A DNA stretch of 64,000 nt from Acarospora socialis (lineage: Eukaryota; Ascomycota; Lecanoromycetes; Acarosporales; Acarosporaceae): assembly GCA_025617375.2 (NCBI GenBank), contig JAMYGW020000006.1, positions 563,001 to 627,000 on the forward strand. Reading direction: 5' to 3'. Positions 47,119-59,300 of this stretch are shown piece by piece. Position 1 is the first letter of the stretch; the number at the start of each line of letters is the position of its first letter. The position numbers and the translations under genes were made by a program. The notes below the pieces were generated by a model, which had not been told where the DNA came from, searched no databases, and was given only the letters and a program-made list of their open reading frames with translations.

Positions 47119-49672
47119 ATGAAGTCTTTTCCGGCATCTCTTGCTTTGTTCTCACTTTTTCTTGCGACGAAAGTGTGTGCTAAGGACATGAAGCATGAGT
47201 TGACCTTGACATGGGAGGTCGACGCCCCAAATGGGCAGCCTAGACCGATGATCAAGATGAATGGACAATTCCCCGGACCGACGCTGATCTGGGATGAGGG
47301 TGATGATGTTGAGGTATGTGAGTTGATATAAAACAACCACCTTATCCATTTGACTCATCGGACTTACACACTCAAATGTTTGAAGATCTGGGTGCACAAC
47401 AGAATGCCATTCAATTCCAGCGTGCACTGGCATGGGCTAACGTAGGCATTCAACGGAGTATTATCACTGTTGATTACGGAGCTGATGATTTAAAATCCCA
47501 GTATGCAAGGCACGCCATGGTCAGATGGTGCGCCAGGTGTTACTCAAAAGCCCATTGAGGTCGGCGAAACTTTCATCTACCGCTTCCAGGCGTATCCTTC
47601 TGGTACCCATTGGTAAGAATCCCTTTTCACTCTCGAGTATATGCTGCTGCGCAACTTACATTCGACCAAAGGTATCACGCTCACTCGCGACTGACACTCC
47701 TTGACGGCCTTTACGGCGCTATATTCATAAGGTGCACCGATGCCACGTATTTACTTGTTCTAGGCAAGCTTTCTGACGAGCACAGACCGAAAGACGGGTC
47801 TCCGAAGCCTTGGGAATTGATCAGCGATGATGTACGAGATATACCGGCAATCGACAAGGCCTCGAAAGACCCAAAAATCATAATCGTTTCGGATTGGACC
47901 AATTTCAAGTCGTGGGAATATATGCAGGCGCAGGCGGACGCTGACCTGTCTATATTGTACGGATCCTCATCCTTCCGCCATCAATACATGTAGGCTCGAT
48001 ATAAGCTAACTGGCGCTCTTTCAGCTGTGTGGATAGCATCCTGGTAAATGGCAAAGGCAGTGTGCTCTGTCCGGGCGAGGACTTTCTGGTCAACCATACA
48101 AGCAACTTCATGAAGTACGCTCTGTATCCAAGTCGCGTCAATGATAAAGGGTAAGTTCCGAACTTTGGCATCGCTTCCCGTACCAGCTGCGCTGCGTCAG
48201 TCCAGGCGTCTTTTTCCTTTCTGCTTTCAGCTTCAGAGTCCTTCCAACCCTGGAAGTGCAGGAGTTAAGCTTCATGCCTTCAGCTGAAGATCAAACCCCT
48301 ACAGTTCAGTTCAGAAGGTTCGCGAATCCTCAAATGCCGACAGAAGCTGACAAGGTTGGTTTCAGGTGCTTCCCGTTTATGATCTCAACGCAAGGAAAAT
48401 ATCTTTGGCATGGACACCCTGAGACCGTCCCTCTACATCTCCAAAAAGGTTGTGTACCTTCTAAAGGCTCACGAGAGATCGTTGAAGTCGATCCAGCGGA
48501 AGGATGGGTCAGCATCAGCTTCATCATGGCCGCAACACTCAAGACCATCGTATTCTCTATCGACCAACATCCAATGTGGGTGTACGAAGTCGATGGGAGT
48601 TTTATCGAGCCGCAGCTGGTCGACACGGTGCACATGTACGCCGGCGAGCGCTATTCAGTGCTCCTCAAGCTCGACAAGAAGCCACGAGACTACACAATTC
48701 GCACGCCGGATAATGGTCTCACACAGGTCATCAACGCGGTCGCCACTCTCCGTTACAAGGGATCGACTGACTACTCGGAGTCGCAAGGACTCGTCAACTA
48801 CGGCGGCCTCAATAGTACCAGTGTCGTTACCTTGGACCCCGAGCATCTGCCACCGTTTCCACCAAACCCACCCGCAGTACGATCCGATGCGATGCACGTG
48901 CTGACCACGCACAGATGGTTCACGCCATGGCGTTACGCTATGAGCAAAGGGCCCCCCGACACGGGTGGCATGTGGTACGAAGACCGCGGCGCCTACACAC
49001 CGCTCCTGTATGATACCGATCAGGAGCTCGCACAGAACGGAAGTTTAATCATCAGAACAAAAGAACAACTCATGGGTCGATCTCGTCGTCCAGGTTGGCT
49101 CGCATCCAAGGCAGCCCCAGGAATTCCCGCACATCATGCATAAACATGCGCAGAAGATGTGGAAGATTGGAGGCGCTTCCGGCATCTGGAACTACTCTTC
49201 TGTTGACGAAGCTATTGCGGCGCAACCAGAGGCATTTAACCTGGTAAATCCGCCTTACAGGGACACATTCATCACCACGTTTCAGGGATCGGCATGGATC
49301 GTGCTAAGATATCAAGTGACAAATCCCGGCCCGTGGATGTTTCACTGCCACATCGAGGTCCATCTGGCGGGTGGCATGGCCGTTGCGATCCTTGATGGCG
49401 TCGATGCTTGGCCGGAGATCCCGCCAGAGTATGGTCCTGATCAGAAGGGATTCCGGCCTGAAGATGGTTCGCCTCGTACTATTGAATGGGAAAGGCAGCA
49501 TGGTGTTGGAGGCGGAGATGACCGGGGCAGAGGACGAGGAAAGGACTTCGTCACATGCAGCAAAGGGGATCCTCCTGTTGAGGGGTCTAGTCCTTGGGAC
49601 GATGTCTTGAGGAAGGTCATTGCGTTCTTGCAGACCCTTCTCGTTGATTCCGATCACTCTCAGAAGAAATAG
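47119..49672 (+). CDS. Laccase-like multicopper oxidase, polyketide cluster, one-base frameshift
   Basis: Secreted copper oxidase, likely phenol-coupling enzyme. Exons: 47119-47313, 47386-47441, 47502-47612, 47672-47731, 47786-47956, 48025-48150, 48366-49672, about 674 aa. Signal peptide: [20 protein letters not shown]. Copper motifs: [28 protein letters not shown], and [13 protein letters not shown] with the type 1 ligands. Other family blocks: [68 protein letters not shown]. At 49059-49063 (ACAAAAG) one base is in excess: frame 1 reads GSLIIRTK and the family sequence resumes one base later as [20 protein letters not shown]. Without correction translation stops at 49143, losing the last two copper motifs. 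Homologous to the aurofusarin/cercosporin laccases. Divergent from the FAS1 gene. Confidence 0.9.
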
Positions 49673-51294
49673 TGCGTAAACTGCGGTCTTGAGAGGGTTT
49701 TCCTAAATCTCATCCTCACTCATACTTGTTCGATCGACCGTGGGCCATTGGCTATACTAGGTCCCCTTTCTGTATAGCCCGTGTACGAGCTAATATGGTG
49801 CTTACTATGAGCGAAATGGTAGTAGCAACCATAATGTAGCAGTGAACAGCCTATGTATTGATGATATTGGCGCACATATAGCCATACTCATGGCTGTGTG
49901 CTAGCCGCCTCCCTCATAAGGAAATTCCTTTCCAGGTGCAATAAGGTAGTTCGCATTCATCGAGACATCTGACCGTAACAGTCTATCTCGCCAAGGATGA
50001 TCATATCTAATCAGCGCATCTTATCTCTGCGGACGTCGCGCTAGAGCTAGTTCGCACTCGGTGTCGCAATTTCGGTATTCTATCAGAATCGGCTTTGATA
50101 TCAGCGTCGGCGTCGGCGACGGCTTCGGCTTCGGCTTCGGCTTCGGCTTCGGCTTCGGTAATCGTGTCGCTGGGCTCGCTCAGAGTTGCTATTGGATGGG
50201 GATTTGGTGAATCCATAAATATGGTCGCACATGCATCAGTTAATTAGTGGGCTCTTGAGACAGTGTGTTCTGCACCGGTAAGGCTCTGATAATGTGGCCA
50301 ACTGCATACATATTGGGCTGTTATATGGACCGGTTTCGTTCCATTCCCCTTACCTGTTCGCCTAACTTCAGGCCACGTCTTTTCTTGTACATCAACTGCT
50401 TATTACAGGCTCGGGTGAGATTGATATGGCTATTTCGGCTGCGGACTCGTCGGCTGGCTTCCGTTGGGGGCTTTTTTCCTAGTAGGCATGCTTGAGCGTG
50501 GAAGCTGCGCGTAGACGCTTCATCTTTTTTAGAAGGTAATTGTTTAATCAAACATGAGGCGCTTTCATGATTGTAGAGTATCTGATGCTTCCGGATACTC
50601 ATGGCTGCGAAGGGTATTGCTTCGATATCCTAAATGGAATGATCAGCACATTATATCTTCATACTTAACCCTCATCAAACCCTTCCTGTCACGCTTCATC
50701 TCCCTGCTCTGTGATATACATAGGCTTCACCCCGAGCAACATCACTAGAACCTGAGTATCTCTTTGGCTGTAGCTACGGGTCGCTATGATCTTCCTCTGC
50801 ATCCACAGTAGAGGTAGCAGTTCTGCGATTTTCTGGTCCCAAACAGGTAGAGAAAGACATCTTTATCCCTCGAGATCTAGTTACCTTGAGTTGCATGAAC
50901 TCTACCTTAAGTCTTCTGGCTCTCTAGCGTCATTTCGCCTCCGCGACGGCGCGTATTCATCACCGCCGGCTGTAGACCTGGTTCATTTCTATTCTGGTCC
51001 CTTCTACCAGCATTGGCGTCGCGAACTGAAAACGACAGAAGCCGTTCTTGTCGACGATCCACCACTTGCAGAAACTAATGGGATTTCGCACAAATGCTGA
51101 GTCATGATGACAGACCTGCAGGGCCACCAAGGCCATGGTTTTGCGCTTGACCTAAGTACTTTTTATATATCAACTACCTGATCCTCCGCTGATCCTCCAG
51201 ATCACCTGATTCCAGCCAAGGGGCTTTAGCGAACCTAGTAAAACTCATCTTCTCTGTTTCAAAAAGGGAATTCTCGACATGTCACTCAACAAAG
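49673..51294. other. Intergenic between laccase and O-methyltransferase (convergent)
   Basis: 1.6 kb with no accepted gene. Contains a GCTTCG hexanucleotide repeat (50104-50157). In relatives of this cluster type an oxidoreductase or regulator could sit here, but no conserved peptide was found in any frame. Confidence 0.45.
50104..50157. repeat. Hexanucleotide repeat
   Basis: Two GCGTCG, one GCGACG, then six GCTTCG units without gap. On the minus strand it encodes alternating Glu-Ala and Asp-Ala inside a 69-aa ORF (50007-50216) that is not considered a gene. Confidence 0.85.
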
Positions 51295-52814
51295 TCACTC
51301 ATCAAGTACAACTTCGAGAACTGACATAACACTCCCTATTGGCTGCACCACGTTCATCAAAGACAGTCTCGGATCAGCAGCGGCGAGCAGGTCTTTCCAG
51401 TCTTCCAAGTCTCTTTCGAGACTGTTAAAGGCTTGCAACATCGTCATGTCTCGGACTCGGAGCAGCCGCTCTTGCACGGCCGGAAGCGATCCCGGCCTGG
51501 GAAGGACAGTGTCCATAATCAGGATTCGCGAGTTATTGTTGAGAGCCCCAACGAGATTCCTGAGGATCGAAGTTGCCTCAGTGACAGGCCAGTCGTGAAG
51601 GATCATGCGCAGAAGATAAGCTTGCGCGCATTTAAATGGCTGCTCCTGAAAGAAGTTATGCCCTTGAAAGTGAATGCGGGAAGCGATGTTGGCAGGCAAG
51701 GTCTCTAGTGAAGATTGGCCTTCGGCCGCATTCTCCGGAAGATCTTGTACGATGAAATCGAGGTTGGGAAACTCTTGAGCTAGTGCGATGCTTGCGGCCC
51801 CTGTGGATCCACCGACCTTGAAGCCTGGTTAGATTTTCATCCCGTGTAGAGAGATCCACTGGATGGGTTGAGGATTTAAGTATTACTTACATCGACCACC
51901 GTGGCTGTGCCCAAGCCGGCCCAATCGTATCCATTTAAGAGATGTCGGAGCGCAGTGCCATCGCTATTCTGCACATTTTGCATGTAGCTCGCGAATTGTT
52001 TGGTTTTGTGCGGCAGAGTCCTGAGGTGATCGAAAAATGGAAGGTCGGTTTCGAATGCGAGGTTGTACGCTGTCTCGTTCTTTTGGCCACTATCGGGCCA
52101 TTTCTCGGATGCTTCGACCAACTTAGCAGCCGCTGGTACCGAAACCTCGGTCATAAACACCGCCCAGTCGTGGAGGCTAGGGTTTGTCACCAGAAGAGCT
52201 GAAGTCGCAGTGTGAGCGATGCAGTTCGGCTCTGGCTCGCAAAAGAGGTTGCTGGTCATGGCCATCCGGGCTACTGTTTTGAGCTGCTGCCGGGAGACTT
52301 TGGCTGTTGCCGCCAGATCAGAATATGGAATTGATCCTGTTAATGGAACATGTGAGAAAATGTTGAAGTGGGTCAGCCAGCGAAGGCAAGCGACATATTG
52401 GAACTATTGCGGGTATCAGACGAACTCAGGATTATCCTAAACAATCAGCCAACCGTGGCCAACAATACTTACACCGACTGCTATATCTGGAATGTACTCC
52501 TTTGGCCCCAGTGCTAATTGAAATAGTCTGCGAGCAGCTTCCATCAATCTTTTCCTAGCAGCACGAATCTGTTCAGGAGCAGATTCGGGGAGAAGACTGG
52601 TTGGTGCCTCCCTCTCTAAGGACGGTTGAGGATGCCCGCTGGATCTCAGAAAGTCACTCAGGATTTTCGAATTTTCCGAGATCTGGTCCGCAAAGGCTTC
52701 GAGAGAAGACTTGGTGGATACATCATTGGAGCTGGTGCAATTCGGGACGCCGTTTGGTTGAGTACACAACTTCTCCGTGGTGGCAAGCAAGCTCTCATTA
52801 GCAAGCGGCTCCAT
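51295..52814 (-). CDS. SAM-dependent O-methyltransferase, polyketide cluster
   Basis: Class I O-methyltransferase of the plant/fungal O-MT type that methylates phenolic hydroxyls. Three exons: 52814-52473, 52403-51891, 51816-51295, 458 aa. The N-terminal helical dimerisation part includes QYVACLRWLTHFNIFSHVPL and the winged-helix piece YSDLAATAKVSRQQLKTVAR. The SAM-binding glycine motif VVDVGGSTGAASIALAQEFP spans intron 2 (51890-51817, acceptor CTTCAAG). Later FIVQDLPENA, the catalytic His in LLRMILHDWP, and ILIMDTVLPRPG. All introns are in phase and no frame breaks are seen. Divergent from the PKS with 519 bp between them. Closest in style to AurJ of aurofusarin; methylation of the PKS product is inferred from context. 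Confidence 0.93.
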
Positions 52815-53333
52815 GATTGTTACAGGAGGTATGGCGTTAAAGTAAAATCCTCTGGCAGTTGCAGTCTAGGAGTGGTCCTCTTCGATGGTCATAACAAAGC
52901 CAAAAGTTTTGAAGTCACTCAGTTCGGGAGAGCCGTGATACGCAACAATCATTCGCATTTTACCCGATAAATGGACTCCATCTGACATTACCGGGTTGGT
53001 GCACGAAAACCGCACCGACTCGAGCCCCGAGCGCAAATTCGATGGAAATTTAGCCAGGAAGCCATCGAAACCGATGCAGAACCACCCCTATTGGCTAGGC
53101 CGAATCATCGGGGGCCGTTCTTCGGGTATAGAGTAGCGTTTGGCTAACCGGACACCGCAGAGTACACTCTCGGACTTTCGCTCGGAGTTCACACATCAGG
53201 GAGCGATCATCTGCAGAGGCGCCTTCGACTCACCTAAGAAACTCTGTGTATCAGACTTTATTTATCCCTAACCCAGCGCCTCTGACTTTATGCGCGGGAG
53301 TTCTCAACGTCGAACTTTATTCATCAATTCAAC
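52815..53333. promoter_or_regulatory. Divergent promoter between O-methyltransferase and PKS
   Basis: 519 bp shared region. CTCGGA occurs twice close together (53169-53174 and 53181-53186), and CGG/CCG triplets are frequent between 53000 and 53160. Resembles the elements of the other two divergent promoters of the cluster. Confidence 0.5.
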
Positions 53334-56300
53334 ATGGGGAATCAGGGTCAGATATACTTGTTCGGAGATCAAACATTTGATTTCTACGCAAAGCTCAAAA
53401 AACTGCTCCATTCGAACATATCGCCCCTTCTTGAATCGTTTTTGGAGCAGGCGTACTATAAAATCAGATCTGAGATTGCTTCGGTGTCGAGCCAAGAAAG
53501 GGAGAGCTTCTCTCAGTTTACTAGTCTCCGTGATCTTCTCTCCTGGCAACGATCACCGATCCTTCACCACCCAGCCATTCAGAGCGCACTAACGTGCATT
53601 TATCAATTGGGGGAATTTATCAGGTGTGTAGCCAGCTGCTGTAGTTGTCCAGACTGCTAATCTCGCGCAACCTGCAGGCAACATGAGGGAGTTGATCGCC
53701 GTCCCTTCCCCGTCGCTTCAGAGACATGCATATCCGGTCTCTGCACTGGTGCACTCTCTGCAGCTGCCGTCAGTTGCTGCAGAAACCTGCAGGAACTTCT
53801 TCCGGTCGCTGTTCAAACAGTGGCTGTGGCTTTCCACACCGGGCTTTGCGCCCTGGACACCAGAACCCGGATTACGACTTCATCAGAACCATGGTCCTTA
53901 GTGGTATCAAGCAATTCGCCTGAGTCTGTAGCACAGAGTCTCAGAAAGTTCTCGGAATCTAATGTGAATGAATTTTTCATCATCATCAGTCGCCGATGTA
54001 CTAACCTGAGCTTACAGCACCTTCCTGTGACGTCGCAGCCTTACATCAGTACACAACTCCTCAATGGACTGACCGTTAGTGGGCCGCCGGGAATACTTAG
54101 TCAGCTTCGAGATTCATCACGATTCGTCTATCCTCGAGTGGCAACAATTCCCGTTTATGCTCCATACCACGCACCACATTTGTTCGTCCAGGCCGACATC
54201 GACCAGATCCTAGAGAAAACATCAGCACCTTTCTGGCAAAGTTATGAACGTTATATCCCGGTCATCTCTGGCGCCACTGGCAATCTTGTCGACGCGAAAG
54301 ATTTTCGCTCTTTTTTAGAAGCAGCCCTGCGGCAGATTCTCATTGAGCCCATCCGATTCCAAGAGCTCTCCAGGGGAGTCGCTCGGCTTTTACAATCTCG
54401 TGGCTCTCATGCTTTCTCAATTACTCCTGTGGGTACTACGGCCGACTTTGTCCTGTCGTCGGCATTGAAAGATGTTCTCGGAACGATTGAAGACTTGCAA
54501 CAAGGTGTCGAAACATCCATGGATGAGGCCAACGGACAACAGGATAGAGTTTACCCGCCGATACCCTCATCAGTTCAACCAGGAAAGTCCAAGATTGCCA
54601 TCATTGGCATGTCTGGCAGGTACCCTTGTGCTGAAGACAACCAGAAATTCTGGAACATTCTCTTCACAGGACTTGACGTCCACAAGGAAGTGCCTGCTCT
54701 TCGACCCCACTCGAACTCGGAAGAACACAAGCGCTACGCCATTTGGCTGCTGGCTTGATCACCCAGAGGCCTTTGACGCTCAGTTCTTCAATATCTCACC
54801 GCGAGAAGCTCCCCAGATTGATCCTGCTCAGAGAATAGCGTTAATGACAGCATATGAAGCAATCGAACAGGCTGGTATTGTTCCAGATGCTACCCCCTCA
54901 ACCTCGAAAGATCGAGTGGGTGTTTTTTACGGTGTGACGAGCAATGACTGGATGGAAACAAATAGCGCCCAGAATATTGACACATACTTCATCCCAGGTG
55001 GCAATAGGGCGTTCATCCCTGGCCGGTATTCATTCCAGAACAATCACTCTGTCGATTGATTTGTTGACATTTTGCAGTGTGAATTATTTTTTCAAATTTA
55101 GTGGGCCTAGTTATAGCGTCGATACGGCGTGCTCATCAAGTTTGGCCGCCATTCACGTTGCCTGCAACTCTCTCTGGAGAGGGGATGTAGATACAGCCAT
55201 CGCAGGAGGTAAATCGTTGAATTTTGCTTTATAGAGTTTCTGTTAACAGCTTCTACAGGGACCAACGTCCTTACCAATCCTGATTTCACAGCTGGACTTG
55301 ACCGTGGACATTTCCTCTCTCGAACTGGTAACTGCAAAACCTTCGACGACGGCGCCGATGGATACTGTCGAGGCGAAGGCGTCGGAACCGTAGTCTTGAA
55401 GCGTCTCGAAGACGCTTTGGCTGATAATGACCCCATCCTAGCTGTCATCCTTGGAGCTCATACGAACCATTCAGCCGAAGCCGAATCCATTACCCGTCCT
55501 CACATTGGAGCTCAGAGAGTTATCTTCTCAAAGATTCTTAACGATGCCGGCGTTGATCCTTACACCGTGAGTTATGTTGAGATGCACGGAACTGGTACTC
55601 AGGCCGGTGATGCCGGCGAAATGTCCTCGGTCCTTGACATATTCGCTCCTTCATCATTTACTAAGCAACATCGACGGGACGATCAAGCTCTGTACCTGGG
55701 ATCGGCAAAGGCCAATATAGGCCATGGTGAAGCCGCTTCTGGAGTTAGCAGTCTCGTTAAAGTCCTCCTGATGATGCAGAAGAATATTATTCCGCCTCAC
55801 TGTGGCATCAAGTCCAAAATCAACCACAGATTCCCTACGGACTTGGTTGAAAGGAATGTGCATATCGCAAAGAACCCGGTACCATGGCCCGCCATCAACA
55901 ATCAGCCACGTCGAGTCTTCGTGAATAACTTCAGCGCTGCTGGCGGCAATTCAGCTTTGTTGCTAGAAGATCGGCCAGCTGAGCTGCCACAGGAAGATGT
56001 TGATCCACGGACATCTCATGTCGTCGCTATGACGGCAAAGAACGCAATTTCACTGTCGCGAAATCTCACCTCCCTCCTCAGCTATATTGGCGAGCGCGGG
56101 ATGGATGTAAACCTGGGGCAACTTTCGTACACGACAACTGCGCGACGCATTCACCACCTTCACAGGGTGATGGTGAGCGGCTCCACGATTGAAGAGATCA
56201 AAGATTGTCTGAGGGCAGCCATTGACAGGGGTGATGGTTCTACACGTCCCAAATCGGCGCCTAAGGTGATGTTCTCTTTCACAGGCCAGGGACGCCAATA

Positions 56301-59300
56301 CCCAGGGATGGGGAAGCAGCTTTACAAAGGCTTCTCTCGGTTCAGGAACGAAATCCTTCGCCTGGACAAGCTTGGTCAAGCGTTCGGTTTTCCCACCTTC
56401 ACGCCGTACTTTGAAGACTGTTCAAGTACTGACTCGAGCACTTACTCTCCGCTTGCCTCTCAACTCGCGATGGTCTCGATGCAAATCGCCTTAAAGAAAA
56501 TGTGGGCCTCATGGGGCGTGCAACCTTATGCAGTGATCGGTCACAGCTTGGGAGAATACTCCGCTCTCAATGCAGCAGGTGTACTGACTGACGCCGATAC
56601 AATTTTCCTGGTGGGAATGCGTGGTCAGCTGCTGGAGAAGCGGTGCTCACAATATACCCACAGCATGCTCGTTGTCAAGTCCTCTCTATCCGCGATAGAA
56701 AAGGCACTGGCTGGTATGGATTTTGAGATCTCCTGTATCAATGGTCCTGAAGAGACAGTCATTGGCGGGCCAAAACAGCGAATTGATAATCTCAGGGACT
56801 TTTGAAGCAGAAAGGCTTCATGACAACGCTTATCAACTTGCCCTTCGCTTACCACACATCTCAGGTTGATGTCATTCTGGATGAGCTGGAGATGATCGCG
56901 CAAGGGGTTACATTTGCCGAACCAGCGATCCCTATCATATCCACACAGCTCGGTGAGCCAATCACGCAACAAGGCATCCTTGGACCACAGTATCTCCGAA
57001 GGCATTGTCGAGAGAGCGTTAAATTCCTTGATGCTGTTCGATCCGCTAAGCAGTGTAACCTTGTTCCATGCAAGTCTTTCGTTGTTGACCTCGGACCACA
57101 TCCAGTGCTCACAAATCTTGTCAACCCCGCTCTTGGCTCTGATGTTACTGCACTGCCAACACTCCATCAAAAGCAACACGATTGGAAAGTAATCGCTGAC
57201 ACGATGACACAGCTCTACTGCGCAGGAAGCGACTTATGTTGGCAAGAATATCATCGCGAGTTCAAGGCCTCACACAAAGTCCTCCCGCTTCCGGCGTACA
57301 GCTGGAATCTTAAAGACTATTGGATGCCCTACACCAACGACTGGTCATTGCGAAAAGGCGATCCGCCTCTGATTATCTCAGCCCCCGCACGCTTGGAGTC
57401 TACCACGATACATACCGTTTTGGAAGATACAGTCACGAAGATTGTTGTCGAATCAGATATCTGCCGCCCTGATCTGAATCCTCTTGTGCAAGGCCATGTT
57501 GTTGACAATATCCCTCTGTGCACACCATCCGTCTATGCCGACATTGCTCTGACGCTTGCCAAGCATTTGATCGACCGATATAAGCCGGAGCTGCAAGACT
57601 GTCAAGTAGAAATTGCGGATATGACCATCCAAAAGGCTTTGGTAGCAAAGCCCGAAGGCCCTCAACTGATGCGCACTTTTGTCGATGTCGATTGGTCGAA
57701 GAAGAGAGCTCAGTGCCGTTTTGCAACTCTCGATAGGAAAGGCGAAGCGACGGTAACTCACGCACAATGCGCAATTCTATATACTGATCGGTCTTGGTTG
57801 GAACAACTCCAGCGCACCATGAGCGAGACCAAGCTTCGCATGATGAATCTGCGTAAGGGTATCGAGAGCGGTGCAACTCAACGCTTCAACAGAGCAATGG
57901 TCTACAAAATGATCCGACCCCTGGCGCAGTTTCATGAGGACTATCGGGCCCTCCACGAAGTCATTATTAACAGTGACACATTGGAGGCTTGCAGCCGTGT
58001 CAACTTCAAGACCGTGAAAGTGGACGGCAAGTATCACACGCACCCAGCTTATATCGACGGTCTTACCCAGTCTGGTGGCTTCGTCATGAATTGCCACGAC
58101 TTGAACGATCTAGACATCGAGGTGTTTGTCAATCATGGCTGGGAGTCTTTCCAGCTCTACCAACCTCTCGATGCCGAAAAGACTTATACAACTTTTGTCC
58201 AAATGTTTGAGGGTGATAGTAGGATGTTCAGAGGTAACTTACTGGTCTTTGAAGGCGATGAACCTGTCGCATGCTACAAGAATATCTGTGTAGGTTAAAG
58301 TCCCGGTCTTACTCCTGCTCTACTGACTTGCTATTGGCAGCTCCAAGGCGTCCCACGCAGGGTGTTGCGTCACATTCTTTCTCTTGAAGCTAAGCACAAA
58401 CCCCAAGATGGCGGAATCGCAAATCGTCCAAGTCCCGCATCCATCGCTGCCACAAAGCCGGCATCAAAAGCAACAGCCGTTTCAATTGTCCCAAAGACAG
58501 AGGTCATTGTTGCTCAGACATCTACTACTGCAGGGTCCGCAAAATTCAGATCCGCAATGAAAATCCTCTCGGAAGAGAGCGGTGTTGCTGAGGCAGAACT
58601 AAGCGATGATACAATCTTCGCAGATATCGGCATTGACTCTCTCCTCTCTTTGGTCATAATGACCCGATTTCGTGAAGAGCTGGACATGGAACTAGACTCG
58701 GAGGACTTCTTTACGAGATATGCGACGATGAGAGCCTTCAAGGAATTACTTGAGCCTGCTGCAAGTTCTGTACTGGGTTCCACTTCGCAGGCTGCCCCTC
58801 CGCCTACGCAAGTCGTGCATACCATTGCGGAGGCGGACATTGTCAGAGATGCCTTGCGCATCATCTCGGAAGAAAGCGGTGTCGCGGAGCACGAACTGAC
58901 CAACGACACCATCTTTTCCGATGTTGGCATCGATTCTCTTCTATCCCTAGTAATAACGAGCCGACTCCGTGAGGAGCTTGACGTGGACTTTGAACTGGAT
59001 GACTTCTTCACCAGGTACCTACGGTCAAGGACCTAAAACAGTTTTTCGTCCCAGTTGCAAGTTCCATGGCGGTCCCACTGCACCAACCCGCAGCGCAGTC
59101 GATGATACTCCATGCTCTAGAAGGTGGTGTCCCCCCCGGGTTTCAAGATGCTTTGGCCATTATATCCGAAGAGAGTGGCGTCTCTGTAGCCGACCTGACA
59201 GAAGATTGTATCTTTTCAGATATTGGGATCGACTCTCTCTTGTCTCTAGTTATTGTGAGCCGATTCAGGGAGGAGCTGGGATTGGACATCACCATGGATT

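Noticed and set aside
50007-50216. 69-aa ORF with alternating Glu-Ala and Asp-Ala
   Set aside because: Produced by the GCTTCG hexanucleotide repeat; no flanking conserved sequence.
54690-54723. 34-nt intron to repair the ketosynthase frame
   Set aside because: Shorter than any intron here (41 bp or more) and would delete conserved residues around DPT; a deletion explains it better.
59015-59054. 27- or 40-nt intron to repair the frame after ACP2
   Set aside because: Neither acceptor restores the frame of the third carrier domain.
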